Origin: Cucumis sativus
Lineage: Eukaryota > Streptophyta > Magnoliopsida > Cucurbitales > Cucurbitaceae
Reading direction: 5' to 3'
Length of the DNA: 64,000 nt
NCBI RefSeq assembly: GCF_000004075.3
Contig: NC_026655.2
Span: 22,429,489 to 22,493,488 of the forward strand
How positions within the stretch are numbered: the stretch's first letter is position 1; each line of letters starts with the position of its first letter. Below are positions 1 through 13,339 of this stretch, piece after piece. Under the pieces are notes generated by a model. It was not told where the DNA came from and ran no database searches. It worked only from the letters and a program-made list of their open reading frames with translations. Position numbers and translations under genes: made by a program.

Positions 1-24
1 GGTTTTGGTAATGTTATTGGGCAG

Positions 25-1214
25 AGACGATGAGATTGGCAGTGGATTCGGGTGAGACGATTCTTCTAAGAATTATAAACTCTGCATTGAATCAAGAGCT
101 GTTCTTTTCCATTGCAAACCACCAGATGACAGTAGTGGCAGTGGACGCAGCTTACACCAAACCATTTGCTACAAATGTTATAATGGTTGGACCCGGTCAA
201 ACTACTGACGTTCTTGTAACAGCCAACCAACCACCAGCTTATTACTACATGGCGGCCACAGCCTACAACACCGCCCAAAACGCCCCCTTCGACAACACCA
301 CCACCACCGCCATCCTCCAATACAACAATCTCCCACCACAACAAAATCCACAACCCATTCTAGCCCAACTCCCAAATTTCAACGACACCCCAACCGCCAC
401 CCGATTCACCGACCAACTCCGAAGCCCCAACCGAGTGAGCGTCCCCTTGCACATCGATGAGAACTTATTCTTCACTGTTGGATTAGGCCTCAACAACTGC
501 ACCAACCCAAACAGCCCTCGCTGCCAAGGCCCCAATGGCACTCGCTTCACTGCCAGCATTAACAATGTTTCCTTCGTTTTCCCAAAGTCCAATTCCATAA
601 TGCAAGCCTATTACCAAGGTGTTCCCGGCGTTTTCACCGCCGACTTTCCGCCGTTTCCACCGCTGCAATTCGATTACACTGGGAATGTGAGCAGAGGGTT
701 GTGGCAGCCACGCCGAGGGACAAAGGCTTATAAGCTTAAATATGGATCGAGTGTGCAAATTGTGTTGCAAGATACTAGCATCGTAACTCCTGAAAACCAC
801 CCAATGCATCTCCATGGCTACCATTTCTACGTTGTTGGTTCCGGTTTTGGTAATTTTAACCCGAGGACAGACCCAGCGAGGTTTAATCTTATCGACCCCC
901 CGGTGAGAAACACCATTGGAACGCCCACCGGTGGTTGGGTTGCAATTCGTTTCATTGCTGATAACCCAGGTGAGAGATAGTCTGCAATGATTATGTGTTA
1001 TATATACATGAATTAATTGATTAATTAAAAAGGTTTTTAATTAAATGGTAACGAACTATTGTTGAAAATGATGATACATGCAGGGGCTTGGTTGATGCAT
1101 TGCCATATAGACTCACACCTTGCTTGGGGATTAGCCATGGTTTTTCTTGTTGAGAATGGAGAAGGAGAGATGCAATCTGTCATTCCTCCGCCGCCGGATC
1201 TCCCTCCTTGTTAA
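25..1214 (+). CDS. Laccase, C-terminal part (gene runs off the left edge)
   Basis: This is the 3' part of a plant laccase, a secreted multicopper oxidase that oxidises phenolics such as monolignols in the cell wall. Exon A is 25-969; it follows an acceptor AG at 23-24 and begins in mid-codon, so the start lies outside the window. Exon B is 1084-1214, ending in TAA. The intron (970-1083) is GT-AG. Two copper-binding segments are visible: [16 protein letters not shown] near 800-850, and [16 protein letters not shown] in the last exon. The latter has the T1 copper Cys with Leu at the axial position. The protein ends in PPPPDLPPC, as many laccases do. Several N-glycosylation sequons fit secretion. 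The family is sure; the subgroup (LAC2/LAC17-like) is only an impression. It is convergent with the CHX gene. Confidence 0.93.
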
Positions 1215-1881
1215 TCCAATAACCCATCCATTGTGAAAGGGTTTTAATTCCTTCTAGCTTGCATGCATTTTTTTTTATATAATTATTATGATTTCTTTTC
1301 CATTTTCATTGCCAAAACACATCAAAAAAGTAACATCAATGTCATGATCCTTAATTATGTGAGTGAAAATGAAGCCTTCTTTATTTACATTGGCAACACA
1401 CAGTATATCCTTTTCTAATTTCTCCATATATCTCATCTTAATTCCCATTAAAGTTTCAAATTGTTTGGTCAAACTTCCTCCCTTGGATCTAATTGATTAA
1501 AGCAAGACATGTATTAATAATGTTAGTGTCATGACATCAACAAATAAAGAACGTTATCAAAATCGACAAACGGATTTGCATGGTTATTCGAGAACAAGTT
1601 TATTAGAGAGAATTACTTACAAAACGGTGGTACTTCTAGAGTTTAGAGATTATATTAACACATTCATCTTAATTTTAGAATCATACATGTAACAAATAAC
1701 ACAAAGATAACAAGTGCACTTTCGAACTTGAGTCAAAGGCATTCAAAAGGTTAGATTTGGTTGAATCATATATATATAATTTGATTCCATGTACACAATA
1801 ATAATAACAATCTAAGTCGTCTAATCAAATAATCAGTTAATTAATTACATAATGTACACACAACAACATTGAAATATATTC
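1215..1881. other. Intergenic, convergent 3' ends
   Basis: This AT-rich spacer lies between the laccase stop and the CHX stop. It should contain the 3' UTRs and polyadenylation signals of both genes. No further gene or repeat is visible. Confidence 0.6.
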
Positions 1882-4800
1882 CTAGCGAATATCAAACCTA
1901 ATTTTGCCACAAATCCCAGAAGAAAACTGACCTTGATCTCTTAAAATTTGCTGTTGCAAAACCAAAACGGAACTTGCTGCAGTAAAATCCTCAGAAGCAA
2001 CAAAATCACCAACAATTCCCAACTCATTTTGATGACTCCAATTTGATAATCCTTCAAGAAGCACTGGGTTTATCCCTTGTTTTCTTCCAACAATCACTAA
2101 ATCATATGAATCATCATTCAGTGATTGTATTGCTGTAATTGTCTCTGCTCCATTTCTCACAACTACTTCTCTATAAATCACTCTCTCATTTGTTTCATTC
2201 TTTACCCAAAACCAAGTTACCATTCCATCATCAAGTTTCTTCTCAAACTCATTGTCTCCTCTTGAATTTTGTGCCAGAAATCTTATTACCGATACGTAAA
2301 CGTCCTGGTTTCCGATGACTCTGTCTGCATATGCAAGTGCTTCTCTTGCATCTGCTCCTCCAAGAAACAGAACAACAATATGTTGAGCTGAGTTCCAAAA
2401 TGCTTGTCCTACCATTGGGCTGTGCAGATTGCATTTGTCTACTAGAATCCCCACTGAACATGGTGCATGTTCTAATACACTTGTGTTCATATCTTGTAAT
2501 CTCACTCCTGAATGTTGTCCATTTCTTGTACGTGTAAAACATACCCGAGTTACTCTTTTCTCTTCTAGTTGATTATTTATTTTCAAAAAAACATTTTATC
2601 ATCCATTACCATTTTTACTATAACTTTTGAAAATGTATCCAATTTAAGTATGAAGACTAAAATTAGATCACTGTACATCGATTAAAATTGAAGAATTTAA
2701 AATATAAGAACCAAAACAGGAACTATTCTTACCTGCTAAACGGGAGGAAGATGAGATTGGCCCTTTTGATCAAACCAAGCTCGCAAATGTCTTGATTCAT
2801 GGTTCGCTTAGGTGCGACAGCAGTGTAGGTATGTAACTTGACAAGCTCGGAGCGAGCCTCCTCGTAGAGCTTGAGAGCATTGTGGATGGAGTCAGAGGCG
2901 GTGTACTTCGAAGGAGCTTTGCTTTTTTTATGGTCGATGAAGACGGGGGCAGCTCGGCCTACCAGCTCGATGAGATGGAGGGCGTAGATGGAGAATGGGC
3001 TAGCCGCCGTTGGGTTAGACATGTCTAGTAAACTCACTAATGCTGCTACATCTTCTTGATCTTCTATGCACACTACTATTTTCATCTTTGTCTGTGGGGG
3101 TAAGTGTTGAATTGTTCTTCTTTTGCTCACCATGTATGGCTTTGTTGGGTCGTACAAAATGCTTATTAATGGAGTTAATATTGCTGTTACAGTTGCAGTC
3201 ATTAGCACCAGCATTGTGAATTCTGGGATTTTTATAATCTGTCACATAACTGTCTCGGTTAGAAGTGCAATAAAAACAAAACAAAACAAGTTTGGTTTGG
3301 TTTTTTAGTATAAAAATTGACATCTTAGTTTATAGTTTATAAGAGAAAATCAAAAGTAAGTTATTGTATGATGTATATGCTTACCTTTTTATCAATCCAA
3401 TGAAGAAGGAGAATGATTTCGACTTGGCCTCTCAAGCACATGATGAAACTAACCGCAAGACTATCTCGAAGGGGCAATTGAAAGAAAAGAGACGGAATGA
3501 GAGTAGCACCAAGCTTAAAGAAATGACCAGCCAATGCCAAGAAAAACAAAGGCGCCAAAGTAGGCCAACCAGCCTTAGCCATTTCGAAAACATCAGTGTA
3601 AAGCCCCACAAAAGCAAATGAAACAGGCATCAAAAGCTCAGAAATTATAGTCTCACTCCTCTCCACAAGAGTTGAGCCCAAAGGAGGACCATCGGGAATA
3701 GCCATACCCAACCAAAGTGGACCATTAAGAATAGCAATCCCAAACAAATCAGTTAAAAATCCCATTGTCAAAACCCCAAGCAAAATTGCTATAATAAATC
3801 CTTGTTCCACAGCCTGCCCTTCAGGAGTCCTCTTAATAATCCAATGCATTACTTTTCTTACACCAAACACAATGAAACCCAACAAAATAATTAGTGAAAT
3901 TAGGTACCATAATGCATTCATTGCATCCGTTTCTCCTTGTATTGCAGCCTCAAACGCAATGACTGCATTGATGCCTACGGCGTCGCTGATTATCGAGATC
4001 GACATCGACATACGACCGACCTCAGAGCTCAAGAGATTGAGCTCATGGAGAATCGGGTGGACGACAGGGAAGGCAGTGATGGCTAAAGAGGAAGTAACAG
4101 CACCAATGGAAGAGAATTTGGCAAGGTTTTCGTCCATGGATTTTCTTATGAGTAATGCAAATGAGATGTTTAGTACTAATGGAACCACTACGCTAAAGGA
4201 AGCAATGAAATATTCTTTCTTTCCTGCTTTTTTTATGAGGCTGAGATCGGTTTTGACTCCGGAAATGAATAAGAAATACATGAAACCGATTAAACCGATG
4301 TTGGTTACCAAGAAACTCACATCTTCTGGAAACAAATTTAGTCTGAAGTTCTTGTTGTGGCCTAGAACCGATGGTCCGATGATAAAACCCCCCTTTTATA
4401 CACAACAAACAATCAAATATTCCACAATCAATCCAATGATAATCATAAATTAGATTTGAGCTATGGTATGATGAAATGTACTCTAATCTCAAATATATAT
4501 AACAATCTAAACTTCAAAATATTAACAACAAAATGCAAAAACATTTACGAAAAAAGATTTAAATCTTAACTTTCAAAGTTCAGTACTATCATTAAACTTA
4601 GGGTGGTCATTTTGAAACCACAAAATTGCTCTACATATATATTTAAAACCAGACCATTTTAAGTTTATATAAAAAATTTGAGAATCCAATTAAATGAGTT
4701 ATAAAGAATCTACCTATCACATAAATAGATTTGTATAAAATAACTAATCTAAGTTATATATAAATTTGAATCCAAAAATTACATTGTTTTTGTGGTTAGA

Positions 4801-5331
4801 TTTCAAAATGTTAGACACATCAGGTGTTTTTAAGTTTTTGTTTCAAAAATGAAAATAAGAGTTGAAGAATCAGCCATAACTCGTAAAAGTTTAAAAACTA
4901 AATAAACAGTAGCAGCAGCAGAAAGATAGATAGATTGATAAAATAGATATATAGATATGGGAAGGAATTAATAAGAGTGAAGGGATAGAAAAAGATCTTA
5001 CGAGGATCTGAGAGACGATTTTAGGCTGATGGAGAGGCCTAAGTAAAAAATGAAGAAGATGAATAATGAAAATTACAATGACAAGATCCAAAAGCAAAGC
5101 CGAGAATGAATCTTCAAGAGGGTTTGATCCATAAAAAACCCCCGGAGTTTTTGGATGTGAAATCCTACATGCCATGCTGGGTCCGTCCAGGCCGGTTTTC
5201 TCTCCCACCCCGCCCACCACCTGAATTCCCTCCGCCATCTTTCCAGTAATAATATCCCCGCCACCGCCGTGGAAGTTGCGCCACACATATTGCGCAAAGT
5301 TACCACCCACTACTGGAATCACCCTTACCAT
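1882..5331 (-). CDS. Cation/H+ antiporter, CHX (CPA2) family
   Basis: The gene has four exons, read on the minus strand: 5331-5002, 4392-3385, 3238-2733 and 2524-1882. They join in frame to 828 residues, the normal length for plant CHX proteins. The first exon gives a soluble leader and the NPLED segment before TM1. The second exon carries most of the Na+/H+-exchanger domain, with GGFIIGPSVLG, a SSLAITAFPV helix and LNGPLWLGMAIPDGPPLG. It ends in RGQVEIILLLHWIDKK. The last two exons make the cytosolic tail with two USP-like parts: KMKIVVCIEDQEDVAALVSLLD, then the EHAPCSVGILVDK segment. The family moves K+ or Na+ in exchange for protons across endomembranes or the plasma membrane. CHX15-like is my best guess. 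The upstream-most ATG was taken; Met-33 would be an alternative start. Confidence 0.92.
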
Positions 5332-8300
5332 GCAATTTCAAATTATAATAATTACTATTTTATTATTGTTGTTGTTTCTTTCTTTCTTTCTTTAATTTTT
5401 TTACATCAAAAGAAGAAATTAGAAAGAAATCATTCAAAGGAGAGTGGAGACGCGTTGAATGGGGATTTTTCAACTCTTATATTCCAATCGTCTTTTATGC
5501 TCAATCGATCATTTTTCTCTTCTTCCTCTGTGGTTCCTATGCTTCTTATAATCCCTTTTTCTCTTTCTTTATTTTATTTTATTTTATTTATTTACATACC
5601 CTACGATCGCTTTCAAATATGGTCAAACCTCTTTCAATTTACAGCTCAATGAAAATCAATCTTCTTCTTTGGTTATCCAAAATGTGATGGTGGTCTATCT
5701 AGATAATATCCATAGTTTTTATACTTTTATAATGTATAATATTCTTTGTACTATATGAAGTATTGGGTTATGTTTGTTTGTTGAAGATTGTGGTGGGTCA
5801 TTTAGGTGGAAGCATTTGATCAGGTAGTTCCCACAATTGGAGTACGTGGGTGGAGGGTTATCATTCCTGGATCTCTAGTCGTTTTTTAGTCTTACTACTG
5901 TTGGTGGATTATAAGTTATATCATGTATGTGATCCTTTGTGTTTAGGACAATTTGCGGCCTTAGCTTTGGTTCGTATTTCCATACAAAGTTTAGCATCAT
6001 TCTTGTTTGCTGATGATCAGTTTGGTTTGTTTTGACAGTACTCTTGGTTAAAAATAGATTATTCAATTCATCTTCATCAGTTTAGTTTAGTTTAATTTCC
6101 TCTATCCAAGTGGGATGGGAAGGCTAACTTTCTAATTCTACAGAGTTGGTCATGGACTAAAATTTTGTCCTCAAACAATATTAAACTATTTTATTATTTA
6201 GTAAATATGTGATTATATTCAATAGAATATTTGCTTGTTATACACTCCGAATCTAATAAACTAATGAATTTTTTTTAATATTTGCTTGATTGTAGTATGA
6301 ATACTTACACGAACACTAGAGATGTTGTATGCTTTTGTACAACAGTTAAGCTTTTATCCAGATTATAAAGATAAAAATTGCAGTTAAAGGTAGAATAATA
6401 AAAGATTTCCAAAGTGACTTGATTTCAATTCTCCTTTATTAACCTTTACTGAATGGAACCTAAAATAATGATAAGAGTGTCCATATGAAACTATGAAATG
6501 ACATTGAGAAAAAAAGATATAGTAAAAATATAACAATGGGACAAAAAAAGAGAGAGAGATAGTAATATTTGGTAAATATAGAGAGAGTTGGTGGAGAAAA
6601 GAAAGTAGGGGTCAAAGGAAAGAAAGGGGTAGGCATAGGGTTTGGCAGTGAAAAGGTAAACATAAGAAGAGGAGGTTTTTGTGGGCAGTGGGGGATTCTC
6701 TTTTCTTTTTACTTGCACAAAAATGATGATAGAGAAATAGATAGATAGGGTTTTGAGCTCTTCTAAGGTGCCATTAAATGCCACATAACACCAATATAAT
6801 TTCAACTTTATCCTTTTTCCATTTCCCCCATCAATCCCCCAACCAACCATTATTCATTTACACATTTTACCTTTTTCTGCTTTTTAACTTATGCCTTCTA
6901 CATATTAATCAACATGAACCTATCATGCAATATTGGACTAAGAGATTGAAGTGATCTTAACAAAAGAAAAAAAAGGGTTAACTGGCCTTGGCCTTAGTCA
7001 AGGGTGAGGTTGGATGAATCCTCCTCTCTCTGTTTGATGAGTAGAACCTCTCTAAGCCTTGAAAATTGAAGAAGGAAGCATGTCACCTTGATCCATTGTT
7101 AGATCAGAATAAATGGATATTTTTACAAAGGGAAGATAATTTATGTGTTGAATACTAAATTTTCATTTCTCAATATCGAAAATACGATACGATGTGACGG
7201 GGAAGCAGAGCATAGCATAGCATAGCAGCAAGCAGGGCAGGGGGTTGCCGACATTGTAAAGTAACTTTTATCCCTTTCCAATCACCACACCTTCATTTGA
7301 CTTTTACCTTTAAATCCATTCTTTTTTTTTTTTTTACTTTTAAATTTTGGAATTCATAACTTTTTCTTAAATCCCATCTACTAGTTTTCCACTTTTCCCT
7401 TACCTTATGTTATAAACAATTTCCCACTTCTAACTATGACAAAAATATATGTAGAATTATATTCATTCATCTATTCTTTCCACAACTTTGATTATGATTT
7501 TTATAAATATTTTAAATTTTTCATGGAAGCAAGGGAGTAAAAGAAAAAAGGTTTTCCATTGAGAGAACATTCGTCATTCACATTACTCACCCTTTTTATT
7601 TTCATTATTATTTCCGTGTAAATGAGCATTCATGGGGGGGAAGTTAATAAAAGCTTCAATCCCATGTTGGGAAAAATAAAGGAAAACTTTAGTAGGAATG
7701 AGGAATGAAATGAGAAAAGGTCATCATATTTAGGGCAATGAGCAATTGATCATGGGGTGGCTGTATTCCAAGTTTGATTTATGATTAGATATAGATTGGG
7801 AAAAAAGGGGTAAAAGGAAGAAAAAGGGGAAAGATATAGTTACTAAAAAGGTGAGAAGAGAGAAGGGAAAAGAAAAAGGGACAGAAAATGTAAGAACAGT
7901 ACAATGAAAGAGGATCACAAAACTTAACGTAAGCTTTGACTTGACCTATTTTTGGTGGAATTGGAATTGGAATGGGAAGGTTTCAGAAAGCACAAAAGCA
8001 GAGTCCTTTTCTTTTTATTTATTTATTTTTGGTATAGAGTATAGTAGAGGGAGTCCCCCATGCAATTTCTTTTTAATTATTGCAAAACAATAATGTTTTT
8101 TTGTTAGGGTTTTAGTCTTTAGATTAAGATCAAAGTGCAGTGCAGTGCAGTGCCAAAAGTAAAATGGGGTAGGGAAATAAAAGAGAAGTGAGCTAGCCAT
8201 TATAGGGGCCTCAATTTCAGAGCACACTCTCCTTTTGGGACCTCTATTGTTTCTTCTTTTACCTACACTCAAACTTTTGACTAACAGCTCTACATTTACA

Positions 8301-9900
8301 ATTTAATTGTTAAAAACAATCAACCCCTCCTTCCCTCCTTCCCTCCTTCCCTCCTATTGCTCACCTTTAACAACCAATTCAGTGACTAACTTTAGAGATC
8401 ACTTCAGTTGCTACCGCTCTAACAAATATCATCTATTGTTTCTCTTTTCAATCCTCCTATCATAGTTGAGTTTAGAAAGTTATTAGATATATATTCAACA
8501 GACTATTTGAGTTTCCAGCTGATTTTCTTCAAGTGTTGAACTATTTATAAGCTTATAGTACAAAACAATGATACACGACTGATTTGTTTATGATTATAAG
8601 TCAAACTGATGTTATGAATTTGTGTTAGAGACTTGTAAGACTAAGAGTATGATTTAGTGTCCAAGTTAGATTGTGTTGAATGAATAAAAGAATACTCATT
8701 CACTGTTAAAGATCGGCTTATATTCAAACCACTCCTTATTTACATCAACTCTGCATGCCAATAGGTCTCTGGGAAGTAAATGAGAAATGGGTTGAAAAAT
8801 ATATGGTAAACCAAATTTCCTTTGGCTGACATTTATTTAATTTTAAACCCCAAGTGATCAGTGTGAACGAAAACGAGAGGGAGATGGGGGAAAAAGAAAG
8901 TGACAGAAGAAACAGTAAAAAAAATGATTAAAAGGTTAATTCAACATACATCTACTCTCTTCCCTAATACAGTAAAATAAAAGTTACTGACAAAGTCGTC
9001 ACCAAGTCTTCTTCTTATGGCATTATGATAAGAAAGCACTTATTAATAACAATAATAATATTATTATTAATACTAACACTGTAGGTAGTAGTTGCCTAGT
9101 TGATTTTTAAAATTAAACAATGGAATATTTACGTCATATATTGTATCGATCTGTGCTATATATTGAATATAACTTTTGTTAGGCCAAGTCAATGGTTTGC
9201 TTAAAGTTTCCAAGTCATAGCTTTTATAATCAGATTGAACTTAAAATACAGATGTTGCAAAGTTACCTTCTAATTATTGGGTTTTGTTTTGATATTTTTG
9301 TCCTTTTAACATATTCCCATGTGTATGCTAAATAAATTACAAAATATATAGTGTACGAATCAACAGAAAATAACAAAATTACTGTATTTGGTTTTTGCCA
9401 TCTCGAGATTTTTTTATGTTCTTTAGAATATGAAATTTTCTAGATTCTCATGTTTAAAAGGCACCTTTTACTTGTTTTCTGTATTTGTCTGCTATACATA
9501 TTATTTCGTGTTGAAAAATAACCTTATGAAAATTCAAACAAAATCAAGAAAATTATGTAAATTTAAAAAGAAATTAAAATTAATAAAAACACAGCTAGTT
9601 CAAACTATATTAATTAAATTAAATATAAAGTAATAAGTAGTCTTTAAGTGCATTTTCGAAACATTGGTAAATAGCACAATATCTACATAAATATAATTTC
9701 ACTTTTATAATTCTATGATTCTTGGAATTTAAATATGATATAATAAATCAAAATATTTACAACCATTTTTTATATCTACGAGTATAATTTCTCTAAAATA
9801 TATCTGTAAACTTTATCTGAATGTTTTTGTTTGATTCTTTTGAAATTCTTAGTTTAAACAAATACTCCAAAAGTCCAAAAGCAAAGCATAAAGGTAAAGG
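5332..9900. other. Long gene-poor interval
   Basis: There is no ORF with recognisable protein similarity in 4.5 kb. The first few hundred bases should hold the CHX promoter. Simple repeats include a TTTC run near 5378-5393, an ATAGC run near 7213-7228, a long T run near 7322-7335 and a CCTT/CCCT run near 8326-8355. An AT-rich palindrome built on AATAATAATATTATTATT lies near 9052-9070. The last part probably contains the MIR390 promoter. Confidence 0.5.
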
Positions 9901-9916
9901 GCATGGGGTTTTGGGC

Positions 9917-9926
9917 TATAAATAAA
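9917..9926 (+). promoter_or_regulatory. Probable TATA box of MIR390
   Basis: The sequence TATAAATAAA lies about 130 bp before the mature miR390. That is a plausible position for a Pol II TATA box with transcription starting near 9950. It is the best match in the vicinity; no transcript evidence is available. Confidence 0.5.
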
Positions 9927-10033
9927 GGTTTGGGGTTGGCATAGTTTTGCCCACCAAAACCTCAAAAGCTAAAGAAATGAGAGAGTGCTGTGGGAAAGTA
10001 AAAAGGATAAGGGTTTTTCATCAAGATTTAGTA

Positions 10034-10162
10034 TGGAAGAACCTGTAAAGCTCAGGAGGGATAGCGCCAATTAATAGTACAAAATAATTTTCGTTCAAAG
10101 CTTCACACTTTGCTTTTTGTTAATGGCGCTATCCATCCTGAGTTTCATAGCTTCTTCTTGCT
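10034..10162 (+). ncRNA. MIR390: MIR390 precursor hairpin
   Basis: The 5' arm carries the exact 21-nt miR390 at 10048-10068 (starts AAGCUCAGG, ends AUAGCGCC). The 3' arm carries miR390* at 10127-10147 (starts CGCUAUCC, ends GAGUUUCA). The two pair throughout except for one G-U wobble at miR390 position 3 and one G:A mismatch at position 11. The stem continues outward (GAAG against CTTC), and the 58-nt loop has the usual size. In land plants miR390 loads into AGO7, cleaves TAS3 transcripts and starts production of the tasiRNAs that repress ARF2/3/4. The hairpin ends are estimated. Identity is near certain because both arms match the conserved family. Confidence 0.95.
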
Positions 10163-12115
10163 CGGCTTCTCCTCCTTCAATGTTACACTTTCTTCTCCTT
10201 CTTCTTTTTACTTTCATTTTGACGTCGTGCCTACTAACAGAATATGCTTAAAAGACTATGCATGTAGCTACACAACATGTCATTGTATTTCTTTGCTTTC
10301 TTCGTCGAGTACTGACTTTTTAAACAACTACGAGTAGATTGATATGGTGGAGTTAAATTTTTGTGTGTCTAACTATTATTAAGTTTACTTGTATAATCTT
10401 TTAGCCTTCGGGACAAACTCTAGAGTGCAACTACGATTAAGTTCTCATGTCCTTAGACTATTCGACTTTTTCTTAATATTGTTATCTTTCATTTGTATGC
10501 TAGAACTGATTTATTTATGATTCACGTACATATATGTTAAACTACATGTCCTCACATGCTTCCTTCTTCTACTTTTTATGTTGTTTTGTTTGGATACAAC
10601 TAATGGTTGAAGTTGAAGATTATAAACCACAAGTTTTCTTCTGCCTTTATATTTATTTATTATTATTATTTAGAATTACTATCTATTAATTTATTTTACA
10701 TTTTGGGTTGTAATGAAGGCTTATTTTTTTGTGGGTAGTAGTACTATTATATATTATTAATGTCTAAGATATAGACCACATGTCGTCATGGTCGTCTTGT
10801 CTTCTCTTCATCTATCGTATTTCAGCTCTAGCTCCACTCTCAAAACTCTCTAATCTTATTTTCTCTTTCTGGTTTTCTGCATTTCTATCTCTCTACCTGT
10901 AAAAAGTTTATTAAATAATTGAGGTTTTAGACTTTCAATGTCATTCTCAAACGTATCTTCTAGAGTGTAAAACAATGTACGATAGGTTTTTTTAATGCAC
11001 TCTATATCATAAATTAGAGAAAAATCAGAAAATATCTGTCAAATTTTACATACCACTCCAAAAGAGACTTGAATATACAATTTGTTTGTTACAATTTAAT
11101 ATTAGAGTAATATGGATGAATGAATAGGGTAAGATTAGGGAGAGTTTTGGAAGTAAGTGTAGGTATGAATGGGGTGGAGAGAGAGAGAGAGAGAGAGAGA
11201 AGAATGAGGTGATTGGGAAGAGTTTTCGAAGAGAGAGGAGGGTTGTTGATAATGGAAGCTAAGGCTGACAGAACTGAAAGGAAGAGAGAAGAAGAAAGAA
11301 AAAGGGTTTTGAATTCTCTTGGAAAAAGCAACTTGTCAGTGTGTAGCAGTGCATGCTCCTCAGGGTTTTCCATAACTTAGATTTCACTCTTTCTTTTCTC
11401 TTTTAATTTTCCAATCATGATTTTTATTTACATCATCTAATTATCTCTCTATTATTCTCAATAAAGTTTCTCTTTCACTTTCTCTAAATGTTATTATTTG
11501 AGTTTTGGTTTGTAAATTGTTTTATTTTGGTTAAATGTTTACTTAAGTTAATTGGAAACTTTTAAACACTATCTAATGTAATAAAAGATTGTTATTATAA
11601 TTCTTTGTCTCGATCTCTTTGAAATTGGTGAAGTGGATTGTTATGGTCATTTTATATTTGGGATTAACAATTATTGATAATGAAATAATCTATGATTAAG
11701 TGTCCATTTGATTTGTTTAAGAAATAAGTGTTTTTTTTTAAAAAATTCATATTTTTATTTGAGTTCTTTTAATAAAATAATATTTAAAATATATTAACCA
11801 ATTATTTTGAGCAATTATCAAGCTTTTTTATTTTTTAAAATGATCTATCTTTTAAAATTAAATTAAGTACTATTTTAACTTTCACTCAACTTCTTTTCTT
11901 CTTTGTTATAGTATATAATTATTATTTTCCACTGAAACAAATATATTTTAGAGCTTAAACACAAACTATTATGATCATAAAAATAAAAAAAACGTATAAA
12001 AGACAAACTATTATAGCATATTGAGTATTATAACTCATGAACACTGCAATAAACATATAAGATAATAATTGACTCAATACTCAATCCTACTTTACATTTT
12101 GCATAAAAAAGTAAC

Positions 12116-12165
<50 letters not shown>

Positions 12166-12690
12166 TTAGTTTTAAATAATAATTGGCTCTATTTTTTCAA
12201 AATAAATTCAACTTTTGGAATTTTATAAATGCAGTTTCAAACTAAAAAAAAAAAGGCAAAAGCACTTTTTGGTGAAATTAGTTAATGAAAAAATGGTTAA
12301 CATAATTGGGTCTACAACCCAAATTCGTTGATATAGTTAGTATGCGCCATTGTGTGTGTATATATATAGTACTGTGTGTGTATATATATAGTACTAAGTT
12401 TTTGTTAAGATATTAGCAAGAAGAAAGATAATAGTAATGAAGCTACAAAAACGATACATAGAAAGTTTATGGTAGTCAACTTCTATATATTTTTAAAAAT
12501 TTAAATTACGAATTTTTAATTCAATTCATTAAAATTGAACACAATAACTAATTTCATTTCGATAAAGTCACTTATTTCAATTTAATAACAAGTTAACTTT
12601 TAAAAATGTAATATTGTATTATTGATGAATAATAGAAAGTAGTAATTAAAAAAATAGTAAAAATTTAAGGATATTATTCATGAATATTGT
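10163..12690. other. Intergenic, AT-rich with microsatellites
   Basis: No supported gene was found. Microsatellites include a GA run at about 11179-11200 and a perfect AT run at about 12120-12163. A duplicated TGTGTGTATATATATAGTAC unit lies near 12352-12395. An open frame of 94 codons on the minus strand (11373-11089) is mostly low-complexity Leu/Ser translated from the GA run, and I do not treat it as a gene. Confidence 0.5.
12120..12163. repeat. (AT)n microsatellite
   Basis: This is a pure alternating TA/AT tract of about 42 bases in an AT-rich intergenic setting. It is probably length-polymorphic between accessions. Confidence 0.9.
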
Positions 12691-12769
12691 GTTTTTTGAG
12701 CTAACAAGGGACCAAATTTCGTGCTTCGTATAAAATAGTATTTTTATTAATTTTGTGCTTTGTGAGAAA

Positions 12770-13330
12770 ATAGATTTTTTTAAGATCATGGTCGGGCAAG
12801 GTTCATAAAAAAAATGATATCTTGATGGGCAATATGGATCTCATGATTTTTATTTCTTTTTTGTCTTTATCCATCAAGAAACCTCAAAGTCGTCAAGGAA
12901 AATTCTAAACCCATCAAGAAATCTTAAACAAATATATTAATTTTTTCGATGATGACCATTACAAATTAAGAAAATTCATCTCTTAATATGCCTCGTTTAT
13001 TAAGAAAAGCTAACTAATTTGACAGGCATTGTAAGTCAACAAATATATTATCCTTGATGTTTATTCTCCACCAAAATATAATTTTCTTGACGTTTGTGGA
13101 TCATCAATAAAACAAATGGAACTTTGCTCGTCAAGAAAACAAATAATTCACGTTTTTTTTTTTTTTTACATTTTTTCATATTTCTTCGACAAAATAAGAA
13201 AACTTTTCTTGACATATATGATCATCAAAATAATATTGTATCAAGAAAAATATAGTCATTTGTCATGACCATCAAAAAATCAAAATTTACGTGCATCAAG
13301 AAAGACCAAATTTATACTAGTTACATTTTA
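12770..13330. mobile_element. Possible CACTA-type DNA transposon remnant
   Basis: A short motif, ATCAAGAAA / TTTCTTGACG with variants such as CGTCAAGAAAA and TATCAAGAAAAA, recurs about ten times in both orientations over roughly 550 bp. It lies close to TCTTGATGGGCAA and GGTCGGGCAA. Dense short sub-terminal repeats of this kind are typical of CACTA (En/Spm) ends in plants. I see neither intact CACTA termini nor a transposase. The assignment is an inference, and the borders are approximate. Confidence 0.4.
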
Positions 13331-13339
13331 ACCATCATA

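Noticed and set aside
5850-6035. A frame containing FADDQF, which recalls the reverse-transcriptase FADD motif
   Set aside because: Only four residues match and none of the surrounding reverse-transcriptase blocks are present, so it is most likely chance.
11089-11373. A 94-codon minus-strand frame with Leu/Ser repeats near the GA microsatellite
   Set aside because: The repetitive part is translation of a GA run, and the N-terminal part has no recognisable family. No promoter or splice evidence is visible.
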